From the NCBI GenBank assembly GCA_018830105.1, contig JAHJTC010000004.1, positions 682,001-746,000 on the forward strand: a stretch of 64,000 bases of DNA, given 5' to 3'. The stretch comes from Bacteroidota bacterium. GTDB lineage: Bacteria > Bacteroidota > Bacteroidia > Bacteroidales > F082. Below are positions 17,489-26,071 of this stretch, in pieces. Below the pieces are notes generated by a model. The model was not told the origin of the DNA, did no database searches, and was given only the letters and a program-made list of their open reading frames with translations. How positions within the stretch are numbered: the stretch's first letter is position 1; each line of letters begins with the position of its first letter. Both the position numbers and the translations under genes were made by a program.

Positions 17489-17665
17489 ATGGAAGCAAAA
17501 GAACGCATTCTTAAAATCCTAAAATCGGCCGAAAAACCCTTAAAGTCGGGTGAAATTGCCGAGCTGACACAACTTGACAAAACGGAAGTGGATAAGGCAA
17601 TCAAACTCCTCAAGCATGAGGAATTGATTGATTCACCTAAACGATGCTACTATAGCCATAAATAG
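17489..17665 (+). CDS. Small winged-helix DNA-binding protein (58 aa)
   Basis: 58 residues from ATG 17489 to TAG 17665, 11 bp after the DUF1015 gene and 10 bp before a strong terminator. MEAKERILKILKSA, then KSGEIAELTQLDKTEV, then KAIKLLKHEEL, then SPKRCYYS reads as helix 1, helix-turn-helix and a short wing, as in minimal MarR/ArsR-like domains. It has no ligand-binding or dimerisation extension, so it may act as a dimer through the domain itself. Last gene of the serA-to-here unit. A role in regulating the unit is possible but inferred. Confidence 0.75.
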   Translation: MEAKERILKILKSAEKPLKSGEIAELTQLDKTEVDKAIKLLKHEELIDSPKRCYYSHK

Positions 17666-17675
17666 TAATGAAAAT

Positions 17676-17700
17676 CCCGGCTTTAGGCCGGGCTTTTTTA
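17676..17700 (+). terminator. Intrinsic terminator after the serA-DUF1015 unit
   Basis: CCCGGC (17676-17681), loop TTTAG, GCCGGG (17687-17692), then six T. A textbook rho-independent terminator. Confidence 0.9.
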
Positions 17701-17716
17701 TAAACAGCTTTTGACG

Positions 17717-18634
17717 ATGGATTTTGATCTCGGACTGATTAAAGCTTACGAAGAGTATTTAAGTCTCGAATTGTCGTTATCTGACAATAGCGTAAGTGCT
17801 TACGTGCACGATATTACGCTATTCTGCCAATACAAAGACATGCAAGTTAGTCAACTGAGTTTTGAGGAAATAAAGACTGATTTGATTGAGCAATTTCTCG
17901 TCTATCTATATGAACTAGGCATGAGTAGCAACTCTCAATCGCGCATCCTCTCAGGCATACGCTCTTTTTATCGGTTTATGATAGACGAGTCCCTTATCGA
18001 TCATAACCCTGCCAAAATGGTTTCATTGCCCGACAAAGGCCGTAAAATACCAGAAATACTTACTACTGATGAAATAGAACAAATACTTGATGCTATTGAT
18101 CTGAGTTTGCCTCATGGACATCGCAACAAAACACTCATCGAAGTTCTGTATGCCTGTGGCCTTCGGGTTTCGGAGCTAATCGACCTGAGAACTTTTCATG
18201 TTTATAAAAATGATGGATTTATAAGAATCAGAGGCAAAGGCAACAAGGAACGCCTTGTTCCCATTGGAGAATCCACGCTTAAGGCTATTTCTGTTTATTT
18301 TGAAGAAGTGAGATCAAAACAGACAATTTCGCCTGAAAACTCAAAATTCCTTTTTGTTAATCGAAGCGGGAATAAAATTAGTCGTCACCTGATTTTTAAA
18401 ATCGTAAAACAAACAGCAGAGAAAGCCGGCATCAAAAAAAATGTGAGCCCACATACCTTTCGTCATTCCTTTGCTACACATTTGCTCGAAGGTGGAGCTG
18501 ATCTGGTAGCAGTACAACAAATGCTTGGACACTCAAGTATTACGACCACAGAAATTTACACCCATATTGACCGGGAATATTTACGCGAAACGATACTAAG
18601 CTTTCATCCTCGATCAAAAAGAAAAGATCAGTGA
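17717..18634 (+). CDS. xerD: Site-specific tyrosine recombinase XerD
   Basis: 305 residues from the ATG at 17717. A TTG six bases upstream is less likely. The N-terminal SAM-like core-binding domain (about 5-95) precedes the catalytic domain with all six expected residues: R150 (CGLRVSEL), K174, H246 and R249 (HTFRH), H272 (LGHSS) and Y281 (YTHID). It resolves chromosome dimers at dif with XerC. The length and the C-terminal YTHIDREYLRETI favour XerD over an integrase. No att-like repeats or cargo genes flank it. Confidence 0.93.
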   Translation: MDFDLGLIKAYEEYLSLELSLSDNSVSAYVHDITLFCQYKDMQVSQLSFEEIKTDLIEQFLVYLYELGMSSNSQSRILSGIRSFYRFMIDESLIDHNPAKMVSLPDKGRKIPEILTTDEIEQILDAIDLSLPHGHRNKTLIEVLYACGLRVSELIDLRTFHVYKNDGFIRIRGKGNKERLVPIGESTLKAISVYFEEVRSKQTISPENSKFLFVNRSGNKISRHLIFKIVKQTAEKAGIKKNVSPHTFRHSFATHLLEGGADLVAVQQMLGHSSITTTEIYTHIDREYLRETILSFHPRSKRKDQ

Positions 18635-19089
18635 ACCTCTACCTCACCAAATTCATTGATGATTACGCCCCAGTTGATGGCTATTAGCTGATCTGCATCA
18701 AAAAAGAAATCGGTCATTGCATCTTCAAAACTTAACCGCTCCTCCCCTTCTTCTTCTTCTGTTTCTATTTCAGTGTAGCCGTTTTTTAGCATCAGGGCTA
18801 TAATTGCATCTTTCTTGAGTTTGAAAACCTTTTCACCAAAAAGTACTGATTCCTCATTTTGGGTTTCAATACAAGCAAGCCTTGATGTGCCATAATCTTC
18901 AAAAAACAAGGCCAGTTTGTCTTCATTGTAATGCAGCACCAGTGTTTCAAATTCTGTTTCTTCAATCTGATCAATCTGATCTGCATCACCAAAATCCTGT
19001 AAAATTTGATCGATGGATTGCCCAAACTGTAGGTGATCTAAACCTTTGAGAGGCAATATAATATGGTGGTTGTTTTTCATGATATTCAT
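18628..19089 (-). CDS. Acidic protein of unknown function
   Basis: 153 residues, very acidic, with a run of Glu (TEIETEEEEGEE, about 109-120). No signal peptide, no membrane segment, no Cys pair. The pattern GLDHLQFGQSIDQILQDFGDAD at the start resembles short cytoplasmic proteins that pack as an alpha/beta domain, but I do not recognise the family. ATG at 19080 (MKNNHH) is an alternative start three codons in. Its 3' end overlaps the xerD 3' end by 7 bp in convergent orientation. Confidence 0.7.
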   Translation of the reverse strand: MNIMKNNHHIILPLKGLDHLQFGQSIDQILQDFGDADQIDQIEETEFETLVLHYNEDKLALFFEDYGTSRLACIETQNEESVLFGEKVFKLKKDAIIALMLKNGYTEIETEEEEGEERLSFEDAMTDFFFDADQLIAINWGVIINEFGEVEVH

Positions 19090-19139
19090 TTTATTTCAGA
19101 CCTTGAAATTAAAACAATTATTCAGTAAAAGCAACTTTA

Positions 19140-20363
19140 TTATGAAAATTTTATCGCTGTCGCAGGTTTGATGCGGTTAATAATATAAGAAGGGATCACC
19201 AGCATGATGAACCAAATCAGTCCTGCACCAAAATTTACCAAAAAAATACTACTCCATTGCAAATCAATAGGAACAGTAGAAAGATAATAGGATTCGGCGG
19301 GCAATTTAAGCAGGCCAGTTTTCATTTGAAACACCGCAAAGCCAAGTCCTATCGCATTGCCAAACAGCAATCCGTAAAGTAAAAGCTTTACAGAATACCA
19401 TAAAAAAAGTCTTCGGATCATGCGGTTCCCTGCTCCCATGGCTTTCAATACACCAATCATCGAGGTGCGTTCAATCACCATCATCAAAAGCATACTGATT
19501 ACTGTTATTCCTGATACCATGACCATCAGAATGATAATAATTATCACGTTCATATCCTGCAAGTTGAGCCAATCAAAAATATATGGGTAAGAAGTAATGG
19601 CTGTGTAAGAGGTAAGATTGACAGGCAAACTAAAATAGATGGACTCGTTGATTTTAGTGGCAGAGGCATTTTCTAACAACAAAACTTCCAGACTTCCAGC
19701 CTCATCTGCCGACCAATTATTGAGTTTCCTGATTTGACTGAGATCGCCAAAAACATAGCGTTCATCAAACTCTACCAGTCCTGTTTCATAGATTCCGGAT
19801 ATCAGAAAACGGCGCCCACGTGCTTTTTCATTTCCATCGACAAACCACATCCTCAGATAATCACCTGGATTTAGCAACAATTTATCAGCTAAACTCTTAG
19901 AAATCATCACATCCAGCGAGCTGTTATCTGCTTCAATGGCAGGAAGCTTTCCGGCTACAATTTTCGGCGCGAAATATTCCCAGTTATAATCTGCCGTAAC
20001 GCCTTTAAGCACCACACCCTGAATCTGATCTTCCGTTTTTACAATTCCTGCCTTTTTGGCCACAGCCTGAATTTTGCGTACACCATCAATCTCAAGTAAC
20101 TTATCAATCATTGCGCTATCGAGCTGTATGGCAGATTGCTGAAGAGATTCGTTATGATCCAATGACTCAATCTGTATAGGCGCTACAAAGCCGATAACCT
20201 TATCCCTGATCTGGTTTTTGAATCCGATGACAATAGCCAGTGAAATAATCATCACGGCTACGCCAAGCGCAACACTCACAAGTGTGATGCGCATTACGAG
20301 CGTTGAAACCCGTTCGGGCGACAGTGAAAAAATTTTGGAGGCAATAAATGCTTCTGGCTTCAT
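19140..20363 (-). CDS. FtsX/LolC-E-type ABC transporter permease
   Basis: 407 residues. Start chosen at 20363 (MKPEAFIASKIF) because a -7 promoter element at 20381-20388 lies between it and the upstream in-frame ATG at 20393. One membrane helix near 30-52 is followed by a large periplasmic domain (about 55-260) and three more helices (about 265-400), the MacB/FtsX topology. IASKIFS near the start is typical of Bacteroidetes LolC/E-like proteins. Likely role: inner-membrane part of lipoprotein release or a related MacB-type export. No ATPase (LolD-like) is adjacent. Substrate inferred only. Confidence 0.8.
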   Translation of the reverse strand: MKPEAFIASKIFSLSPERVSTLVMRITLVSVALGVAVMIISLAIVIGFKNQIRDKVIGFVAPIQIESLDHNESLQQSAIQLDSAMIDKLLEIDGVRKIQAVAKKAGIVKTEDQIQGVVLKGVTADYNWEYFAPKIVAGKLPAIEADNSSLDVMISKSLADKLLLNPGDYLRMWFVDGNEKARGRRFLISGIYETGLVEFDERYVFGDLSQIRKLNNWSADEAGSLEVLLLENASATKINESIYFSLPVNLTSYTAITSYPYIFDWLNLQDMNVIIIIILMVMVSGITVISMLLMMVIERTSMIGVLKAMGAGNRMIRRLFLWYSVKLLLYGLLFGNAIGLGFAVFQMKTGLLKLPAESYYLSTVPIDLQWSSIFLVNFGAGLIWFIMLVIPSYIINRIKPATAIKFS

Positions 20364-20380
20364 ATTTTTAGTTAATTTGG

Positions 20381-20388
20381 CAAAAATA
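20381..20388 (-). promoter_or_regulatory. Promoter -7 element for the FtsX-like permease
   Basis: Minus strand TATTTTTG (full consensus), 17 bp before the ATG at 20363 and downstream of the alternative ATG at 20393, which it therefore argues against. Confidence 0.5.
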
Positions 20389-20405
20389 AACATTGATAGC
20401 TTGCC

Positions 20406-21611
20406 ATGCGAATAAAGTTCAGCCTAATCATGATCCTGTTGGCATCATGCACACTTCAGTTTTCTACTGCGCAGCAAAAGCTTAGGCTCAAAGAAGCCGG
20501 AGAAACCATTGCTGCAGCAAATCTTTTGCCTGCTTATCTCAATCAGCTCAAAGATAAAAATATTGCCCTGGTGGCTAATCAATCAAGTATTGTTGGCAAA
20601 ACGCATCTGCTTGATACACTGATTAGCAGCGGCATTCAGGTGAAAGTGATATTCACACCCGAACATGGTTTCAGAGGAGATCAGGATGCAGGAGCAAGTA
20701 TCAACAACTCCAGAGACAGTAAAACCGGTTTACCGATTATTTCGCTTTATGGCAAACACAAAATGCCCACGGCGGCTGATTTAGCAGAAATTGATTTATT
20801 GGTGTTTGATTTGCAAGATGTTGGAGTACGATTCTATACTTATATCTCTACTTTAACCTACGTGATGGAGGCTTGCGCCAGACAATCGATCCCTGTGATG
20901 GTTTTAGACAGACCCAATCCCAATGGCTTTTTCGTTGACGGGCCGGTTTTAGATAGCCAATACACCTCCTTTGTCGGCTTACACAAAATCCCAATTGTTT
21001 ATGGCTTAACAATTGGAGAATATGCGCTAATGGTTAATGGAGAAGGCTGGCTTCCCGATGGACTGCATTGTGATCTAACGATCATTCCAATGAATAATTA
21101 CGATCGTTTTGCAATCGATAAACTCCCCACAAAACCCTCGCCCAATTTACCGAATCATCAATCCATTTACCTCTACCCCTCACTTTGCCTGTTTGAAGGC
21201 ACTGCCATTAGCATTGGCCGAGGAACAGCTTTTCCTTTTCAGGTTTTCGGTCACCCTGAATTGAAAAGCTTTCCGTTTACCTTCGAGCCACAGAAAAGTC
21301 CGGGGGCATCTCAACCCAAGCATGAATCCAAAACCTGCTATGGTAAAGACCTGCGCAGCTTTGCTGATAATTTTCAAGACCATCACCTTTATCAGTTAAA
21401 CCTGGATTGGATCATTGAAGCCTACCGTAGTTTCCCTGACAAAGATTCTTTTTTCAATGCCTATTTCGAAAAACTGGCAGGCACTTCAACACTGCGTAAG
21501 CAAATTGAACAAGGCATGAGTTCTGAAGAAATCAGAGCAAGCTGGAAAGACGAGCTTGATGCCTATAAAAAAATCAGGATAAAGTATTTACAATATCCTG
21601 ATTTTGAATAA
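20406..21611 (+). CDS. Exo-beta-N-acetylmuramidase NamZ-like (DUF1343) secreted protein
   Basis: 401 residues with an N-terminal signal (MRIKFSLIMILLASCTLQFSTAQ; cleavage after the Ala-rich end or use as a lipoprotein at Cys15 is possible). FTPEHGFRGDQDAGASI, LPIISLYGKHKMP and VFDLQDVGVRFYTYISTL are hallmark blocks of DUF1343 (YbbC/NamZ, GH171). Family reaction: release of terminal MurNAc from peptidoglycan fragments, so it would act in the periplasm in wall recycling. It is divergent from the permease, with 42 bp between starts. Confidence 0.85.
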   Translation: MRIKFSLIMILLASCTLQFSTAQQKLRLKEAGETIAAANLLPAYLNQLKDKNIALVANQSSIVGKTHLLDTLISSGIQVKVIFTPEHGFRGDQDAGASINNSRDSKTGLPIISLYGKHKMPTAADLAEIDLLVFDLQDVGVRFYTYISTLTYVMEACARQSIPVMVLDRPNPNGFFVDGPVLDSQYTSFVGLHKIPIVYGLTIGEYALMVNGEGWLPDGLHCDLTIIPMNNYDRFAIDKLPTKPSPNLPNHQSIYLYPSLCLFEGTAISIGRGTAFPFQVFGHPELKSFPFTFEPQKSPGASQPKHESKTCYGKDLRSFADNFQDHHLYQLNLDWIIEAYRSFPDKDSFFNAYFEKLAGTSTLRKQIEQGMSSEEIRASWKDELDAYKKIRIKYLQYPDFE

Positions 21612-21634
21612 ATAGTAAATTATTTTTACGCGAT

Positions 21635-22834
21635 TTAAATCGTTCTGCCCGGATATACTTTTAAGGCTTCCTCAAGTGCTTTCATGGCATGTTTCAAATC
21701 TTCAACATTAAGCACATAACTGATTCTTACTTCATCTTTGCCGCGTCCTTGTGTTGAATAGAACCCACTGGCTGGCGCCATCATTACGGTTTGTCCTTTA
21801 TAATCAAAACTTTCCAATAACCATTGGCAGAACACATCAGAATCATCAATCGGTAATTGAGCTACCACATAGAATGCTCCTTTTGGAGTAGGACAGAAAG
21901 CACCTTCCATCTTGTTGATGGCATCGACTACTGTATTTCTTCTTTGAAGATATTCAGAAAGCACCTCCTCAAAATAAACATCAGGTGTGTCGATGGCCGC
22001 TTCGGCAACCACCTGTCCTAATGTAGGCGGGCTCAACCTGGCCTGGGCAAACTTAAGCGCCGTTTTCATCACTTGCTTATTTTTGGAAATCATGCAGCCA
22101 ATACGCACACCGCATGCACTATAACGTTTTGATACAGAATCGATCAAGATTACGTTATCATCAATTCCCTTGAGATGCATACATGAAAAATGCTGATGAC
22201 CATCGTAGCAAAACTCGCGATAAACCTCATCAGCAATCAAATAAAGATCGTGCTTTATTACCAGCTGACGAAGTGTCTCCAGCTCCTCTTCGTTGTAGAG
22301 ATAACCTGTCGGATTATTGGGGTTGCAAACCAAAATAGCCTTGGTTTTGGGTCCAATGGCTTTTTCGAAGTCAGCTATTGGAGGCAGGGCAAAGCTTGTT
22401 TCAATTGAAGAAAATATGGGCTTCACATTGATGCCTGCATTGGTTGCAAAACCATTGTAGTTGGCATAAAAAGGTTCCGGGATAATTACTTCATCGCCCG
22501 GATCCATGATGGTTTGAAAAGCAAACAACAAAGCTTCAGATGCTCCGGCACCAATAATTATATCCTCGGCTGTGATATGAATATCATGCTTTTCATAGTA
22601 CGTCGCAAGCTTTTCGCGATAGCTGAGGATACCGGCTGAATGACTGTATTCGATTACTTTCAGATCGAAATCGCGTAATGCCTGTAAGGCGATTTCAGGT
22701 GTATGAATATCGGGTTGACCAATATTCAGATGATAAACTTTCATTCCCCGCTTCTTGGCGGCTTCGGCATAAGGAACTAATTTTCTGATCGGCGATTCTG
22801 GCATTTGCCTGCCTTTGACTGAGATACTCGGCAT
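21635..22834 (-). CDS. Class I/II pyridoxal phosphate aminotransferase
   Basis: 399 residues. PLP Lys is K236 in DSVSKRYSACGVRIG. NPNNPTGYLY and the YxxD-type segment DLYLIADEVYREFCYDG carry the cofactor-binding Asn, Asp and Tyr. Fold type I, cytoplasmic, of the aspartate/tyrosine aminotransferase group common in Bacteroidetes. Substrate not assignable from sequence alone; aspartate, aromatic or branched amino acids are all possible. It begins just 22 bp downstream of a terminator that follows the DUF1573 gene, so its promoter must overlap the terminator, or it depends on read-through. Confidence 0.9.
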   Translation of the reverse strand: MPSISVKGRQMPESPIRKLVPYAEAAKKRGMKVYHLNIGQPDIHTPEIALQALRDFDLKVIEYSHSAGILSYREKLATYYEKHDIHITAEDIIIGAGASEALLFAFQTIMDPGDEVIIPEPFYANYNGFATNAGINVKPIFSSIETSFALPPIADFEKAIGPKTKAILVCNPNNPTGYLYNEEELETLRQLVIKHDLYLIADEVYREFCYDGHQHFSCMHLKGIDDNVILIDSVSKRYSACGVRIGCMISKNKQVMKTALKFAQARLSPPTLGQVVAEAAIDTPDVYFEEVLSEYLQRRNTVVDAINKMEGAFCPTPKGAFYVVAQLPIDDSDVFCQWLLESFDYKGQTVMMAPASGFYSTQGRGKDEVRISYVLNVEDLKHAMKALEEALKVYPGRTI

Positions 22835-22856
22835 AATAAATGATCTATAATTTAAT

Positions 22857-22883
22857 AAAAAAAACCCGGCTTTTATGGCCGGG
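22857..22883 (-). terminator. Intrinsic terminator after the DUF1573 gene
   Basis: CCCGGC (22865-22870) and GCCGGG (22878-22883) with a 7-nt loop. An eight-base A-run at 22857-22864 reads as U-tract on the minus strand. Confidence 0.85.
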
Positions 22884-22907
22884 GGAAATATCCTTAAAAT
22901 AGCTGAT

Positions 22908-23366
22908 TTACTTATTTACCGGTGCACCGCTATTATCGGCTTGCTTAGAAGGCAAAGCTTCGGCGGGCTCATTCACAACTTTCCCTTTGATGCGTAGCAC
23001 AACAGTACTGCTGTTTTTTGCATTCGACATGATCGTCACCGACTTGTTGAAAGATCCTGCTTTATTGGTATTATATGTCACTTTTATCTTTTCCTTATCA
23101 CCAGGCAGGATGGGCTGCTTGGGCCAGGTAGGAACCGTGCAACCACATGAAGAGCGCGGACGGGAAAGGATAAGCGGTTCATTCCCTGTATTGGTGAATT
23201 CAAACTCGTGTGTGCCATCACCATGAAGGACTATTTCGCCGTAGTCGTAAATTGTTTCATCAAAAGTTATTTCGGGTCCATTTGCAGATTTTGACTCCGT
23301 ATTTTGTTGTGCATTAACAACTGTAACGGCAAATAAAATGCCCAAAAATAAAACTAGCTTTCTCAT
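22908..23366 (-). CDS. DUF1573 secreted protein
   Basis: 152 residues. Signal peptide MRKLVLFLGILFAVTVVNAQ. ITFDETIYDYGEIVLHGDGTHEFEFTNTG, the CGCTVPTWPKQPILPGD block and SGSFNKSVTI-like strands define DUF1573, an immunoglobulin-like fold found in large numbers in Bacteroidetes. Likely periplasmic or surface exposed. No enzymatic motif; function unknown. It is a single-gene unit with a -7 element upstream and a terminator downstream. Confidence 0.88.
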   Translation of the reverse strand: MRKLVLFLGILFAVTVVNAQQNTESKSANGPEITFDETIYDYGEIVLHGDGTHEFEFTNTGNEPLILSRPRSSCGCTVPTWPKQPILPGDKEKIKVTYNTNKAGSFNKSVTIMSNAKNSSTVVLRIKGKVVNEPAEALPSKQADNSGAPVNK

Positions 23367-23407
23367 GACTTAAAAATTATTTAGATGTTAATCTTTTTAC
23401 TAACCCA

Positions 23408-23415
23408 CAAAATTA
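23408..23415 (-). promoter_or_regulatory. Promoter -7 element for the DUF1573 gene
   Basis: Minus strand TAATTTTG, 42 bp before the ATG. No clear -33 TTG. Confidence 0.45.
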
Positions 23416-23616
23416 AAATTATTAACCGGAAAAACTGTGAAATTTCCTTAATATTTTACTGAACCGGGGGAAAAATAATGATTTGGTCAACAGAGCCTCA
23501 TCAATATGAGCGGAGTTACATCACAAAGTTCTGGAGATTAAGCGACTAACCAGAATATGTAAAATAGTTCGCTTGCAATGCCTGCATTCTCTAAAAAAGT
23601 TTTTCAACAAACTCTT

Positions 23617-23646
23617 GTCCATTTTTAAAGAATTAGTACTTTTGCA
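23617..23646 (+). promoter_or_regulatory. Promoter of tRNA-Met
   Basis: TTG (23617-23619), 19-bp spacer, TACTTTTG (23639-23646). Both elements and spacing match the Bacteroidetes vegetative promoter exactly. The tRNA starts 13 bp later. Confidence 0.8.
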
Positions 23647-23659
23647 CCTCTTTAAACGA

Positions 23660-23733
23660 GGCGAGGTAGCTCAGTTGGTTAGAGCGTCGGATTCATAACC
23701 CGGAGGTCCCGAGTTCAATTCTCGGTCTCGCTA
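23660..23733 (+). tRNA. tRNA-Met (anticodon CAT)
   Basis: A 74-nt cloverleaf. The acceptor is GGCGAGG with TCTCGCT, G-U at both ends. The D-stem is GCTC/GAGC. The anticodon loop is TTCATAA (CAT) on stem TCGGA/CCCGG with one A-C mismatch next to the loop. The T-arm is CCGAG-TTCAATT-CTCGG. The 3' CCA is not encoded. The anticodon stem lacks the three G-C pairs of initiator tRNA, so elongator Met is favoured. A CAT-reading tRNA-Ile cannot be fully excluded without lysidine-site analysis. Confidence 0.93.
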
Positions 23734-23737
23734 CATC

Positions 23738-23770
23738 AAAAGCCTGTCAGTAAAATGGCAGGCTTTTTTT
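23738..23770 (+). terminator. Intrinsic terminator after tRNA-Met
   Basis: AAAGCCTGTCA (23738-23748) pairs with TGGCAGGCTTT across a short GTAAAA-type loop and is followed by seven T. Confidence 0.85.
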
Positions 23771-23863
23771 ATGGGCATCACGAGCTACTCACCTCAGGAT
23801 AAGCCGTTTAGATTTGTATTTTACATAAATGCCATAAAACGAAAGCCATTTCGGAAATAAGTG

Positions 23864-23871
23864 TAGATTTG
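23864..23871 (+). promoter_or_regulatory. Promoter -7 element for the discoidin/glycosidase-like gene
   Basis: TAGATTTG, a full TAnnTTTG match, 13 bp before the ATG at 23885. Confidence 0.45.
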
Positions 23872-23884
23872 CTTAAACGAAAAC

Positions 23885-26071
23885 ATGCCCATGCAAACTA
23901 AACTTATCTTTGTTTTTATAGCAATTTGGGTAACTGCTCACAGTCAAAGCACCGAGTATCCCGGGATAATTACATCCTATACGCAAAGCGCAACAATTAT
24001 TAACCCAGCCGGAAATAATCCCCATTTTGCCATTGATGGGCAAATACAAACCTACTGGGAGTCTGAGAATCCGCTGCCTGATAAGTTTATTCAACAAAAA
24101 ACACTGAATATCTTTAATTTGGAGGCTGAAAATAGGCCAATTTCTATAGTTAACGCTGCTTTTGATGGCAATCTGAATACAGCAGTAAACATCGAGAAGG
24201 CTGAAGAAAGCGGAAAAGCAACACTCAAAATCTCACTGGAAAAACCTGGTTTATTGCAACATATTGCCTTAAAAGCATCTATAAATCAAACCCTTAGTGT
24301 TGCCATCGCTTATACCGATCAAACAAAACAAATTGAAACCGTTTCAAGCGATAAATCATACCAACTTGTCACCATAAAACCAAATACCGAAAAAGCTGTA
24401 AATGCAATTATATTCTCGTCAGCAACAGCCTTTCAGCTATTTGAATTGGCGGCAATGAACGCACCACCTTTTGTGGACTACACGCTTGACTTGAAATCTC
24501 AAAAAACTATAGGCCAATGCTATAGCCGCCATTTAAACAGCGAGAATGTTAATGATATTTCACTATTCTTATCCGAAGATGGATCAGTTTGGAAACTTGT
24601 TGCCTCACTGAATTCCAAGGCCATCAATTTGGTTCCCACACTTTTAGAAACGCCAACAAATGCACGTTTTGTGCGGATGCGTTTCCATTTAGGCTGGGAA
24701 AATTATGCAAAAGCAGCTTTGTGGGATTTAAAGCTCTATGACGAATTCGGCCCCTATGGTCCACCAAGCGATTTTCGGCACATCAGCACACCACTTAATG
24801 AACGTATTGGGCTAAATATGGTTTGGGGCTGGGGACAGCATGTTTACAGTGATCAGATCACCAACGGAAAAGGTTGGCAACAATATGAAAACCACTTCAA
24901 AAAACTGCGGATTTACCACAATTTACTTTGGGATATTCCTGCTCCCGGTATTTCGGCAAATTATCAGCAGATGCAGCTTGGAAAGGGCACTGCTGCCAAC
25001 TGGTGGCTCGACTGGAACCGCGAATATGAATTTTTGACCACCCAAGGTTTTGAGTTAACCAGCACACTAATGTTTAAAAACAGAACCATACCGGAATCAT
25101 TATGGAAAAATCCTGCTGAAGATGCCTATAACATTGGCCGTGAATTTGGCCAATACTTTTCGCAACACCAACTTATTGAAGCCGTTGAAGCTGGCAATGA
25201 ACCCTGGGACTACCCCCCTGACTTTTATCAAAAAACCGGCAGCAATATGGCAAGTGGACTAAAAACCAGTGCTCCGCGAATTAAGGTGTTGCCGGCAGCT
25301 TTTCAGAGTAGTTTCCCAAATGGCACTTTTAATGACCAACACAACTTTCTTCCTGATTTTATTCATGATAATTTTCTTCAAAATGTTGATGCGCTAAATG
25401 CTCATTTTTACGCACATGCCATTGATCAGCAGGGAGTGCGTATTGCCGTGCCTCCGGAAGATCGTCGGGCTGAAATTCAAGGAATCAGAAATATTATAAG
25501 CTATCGTAATGAATTGGCTACTGGAAAAGAAGTATGGGTAACTGAGTTTGGATATGATGGCAACAGCCAGGATGAACCTTGCCTGCACAGCGAATGCGTA
25601 AGCGAAGCCCAGCAGGCTGCCTGGGGTGTGCGTGCAGCACTTTACCTGCTGCGTGAAGGAGCCAACAGGGTGTATTGGTATTTTTACGCCAACGAAGCTA
25701 CCGAATCTTATTTACACAGTCGCTCAGGCCTGACGCTTTCTGCCAATCATAACTTTAAACCTAAAGCGTCCTGGTTTGCCTTTCGCGATCTGCTTCAGTA
25801 TGTTGGAAATGCCAGTTTTACAAAAGTTATCGCAGCCTCAGAACTGCTTGTAGCGTATCAGTTTGAAGATTCTAAAAGCAAAAAAAAGTATATCATTGCC
25901 TGGATTCCACATAATGGATCGCCCGAAGAAGGACAATACCTCAAGCTTGATTTTTTAGAAACGGCCAGAAAAAAATTTATGCTTGACGGCAAAGCTAAAA
26001 ACCAATGGATAAAACTTGAAAACAAAACGACTATCTTTCTTTCGGGCTATCCAACCCTTTTTGAAATCTAA
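23885..26071 (+). CDS. Secreted protein: F5/8C (discoidin-like) regions plus clan GH-A glycoside-hydrolase-like domain
   Basis: 728 residues with a signal peptide ending near SQS (20-22); ATG at 23891 is an alternative start. HFAIDGQIQTYW (48-58) and a second region around 197-286 (VDYTLDLKSQKTIG, ARFVRMRFHLGWENY) resemble F5/8 type C carbohydrate-binding modules. The rest (about 300-690) looks like a TIM-barrel glycosidase. NEP at 438-440 places a candidate acid/base at E439. WVTEFGYDG places a candidate nucleophile at E554. NAHFYAH lies between them, as in GH5/GH39-like enzymes. C566 and C571 may form a disulfide. I cannot assign the GH family or the substrate. No SusC/SusD pair is adjacent, so it is not in a typical polysaccharide utilisation locus. 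Confidence 0.7.
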   Translation: MPMQTKLIFVFIAIWVTAHSQSTEYPGIITSYTQSATIINPAGNNPHFAIDGQIQTYWESENPLPDKFIQQKTLNIFNLEAENRPISIVNAAFDGNLNTAVNIEKAEESGKATLKISLEKPGLLQHIALKASINQTLSVAIAYTDQTKQIETVSSDKSYQLVTIKPNTEKAVNAIIFSSATAFQLFELAAMNAPPFVDYTLDLKSQKTIGQCYSRHLNSENVNDISLFLSEDGSVWKLVASLNSKAINLVPTLLETPTNARFVRMRFHLGWENYAKAALWDLKLYDEFGPYGPPSDFRHISTPLNERIGLNMVWGWGQHVYSDQITNGKGWQQYENHFKKLRIYHNLLWDIPAPGISANYQQMQLGKGTAANWWLDWNREYEFLTTQGFELTSTLMFKNRTIPESLWKNPAEDAYNIGREFGQYFSQHQLIEAVEAGNEPWDYPPDFYQKTGSNMASGLKTSAPRIKVLPAAFQSSFPNGTFNDQHNFLPDFIHDNFLQNVDALNAHFYAHAIDQQGVRIAVPPEDRRAEIQGIRNIISYRNELATGKEVWVTEFGYDGNSQDEPCLHSECVSEAQQAAWGVRAALYLLREGANRVYWYFYANEATESYLHSRSGLTLSANHNFKPKASWFAFRDLLQYVGNASFTKVIAASELLVAYQFEDSKSKKKYIIAWIPHNGSPEEGQYLKLDFLETARKKFMLDGKAKNQWIKLENKTTIFLSGYPTLFEI

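Noticed and set aside
17717..18634. xerD as part of an integron or mobile element
   Set aside because: All flanking genes look chromosomal, no attachment repeats or cargo genes were found, and the protein matches the housekeeping recombinase.
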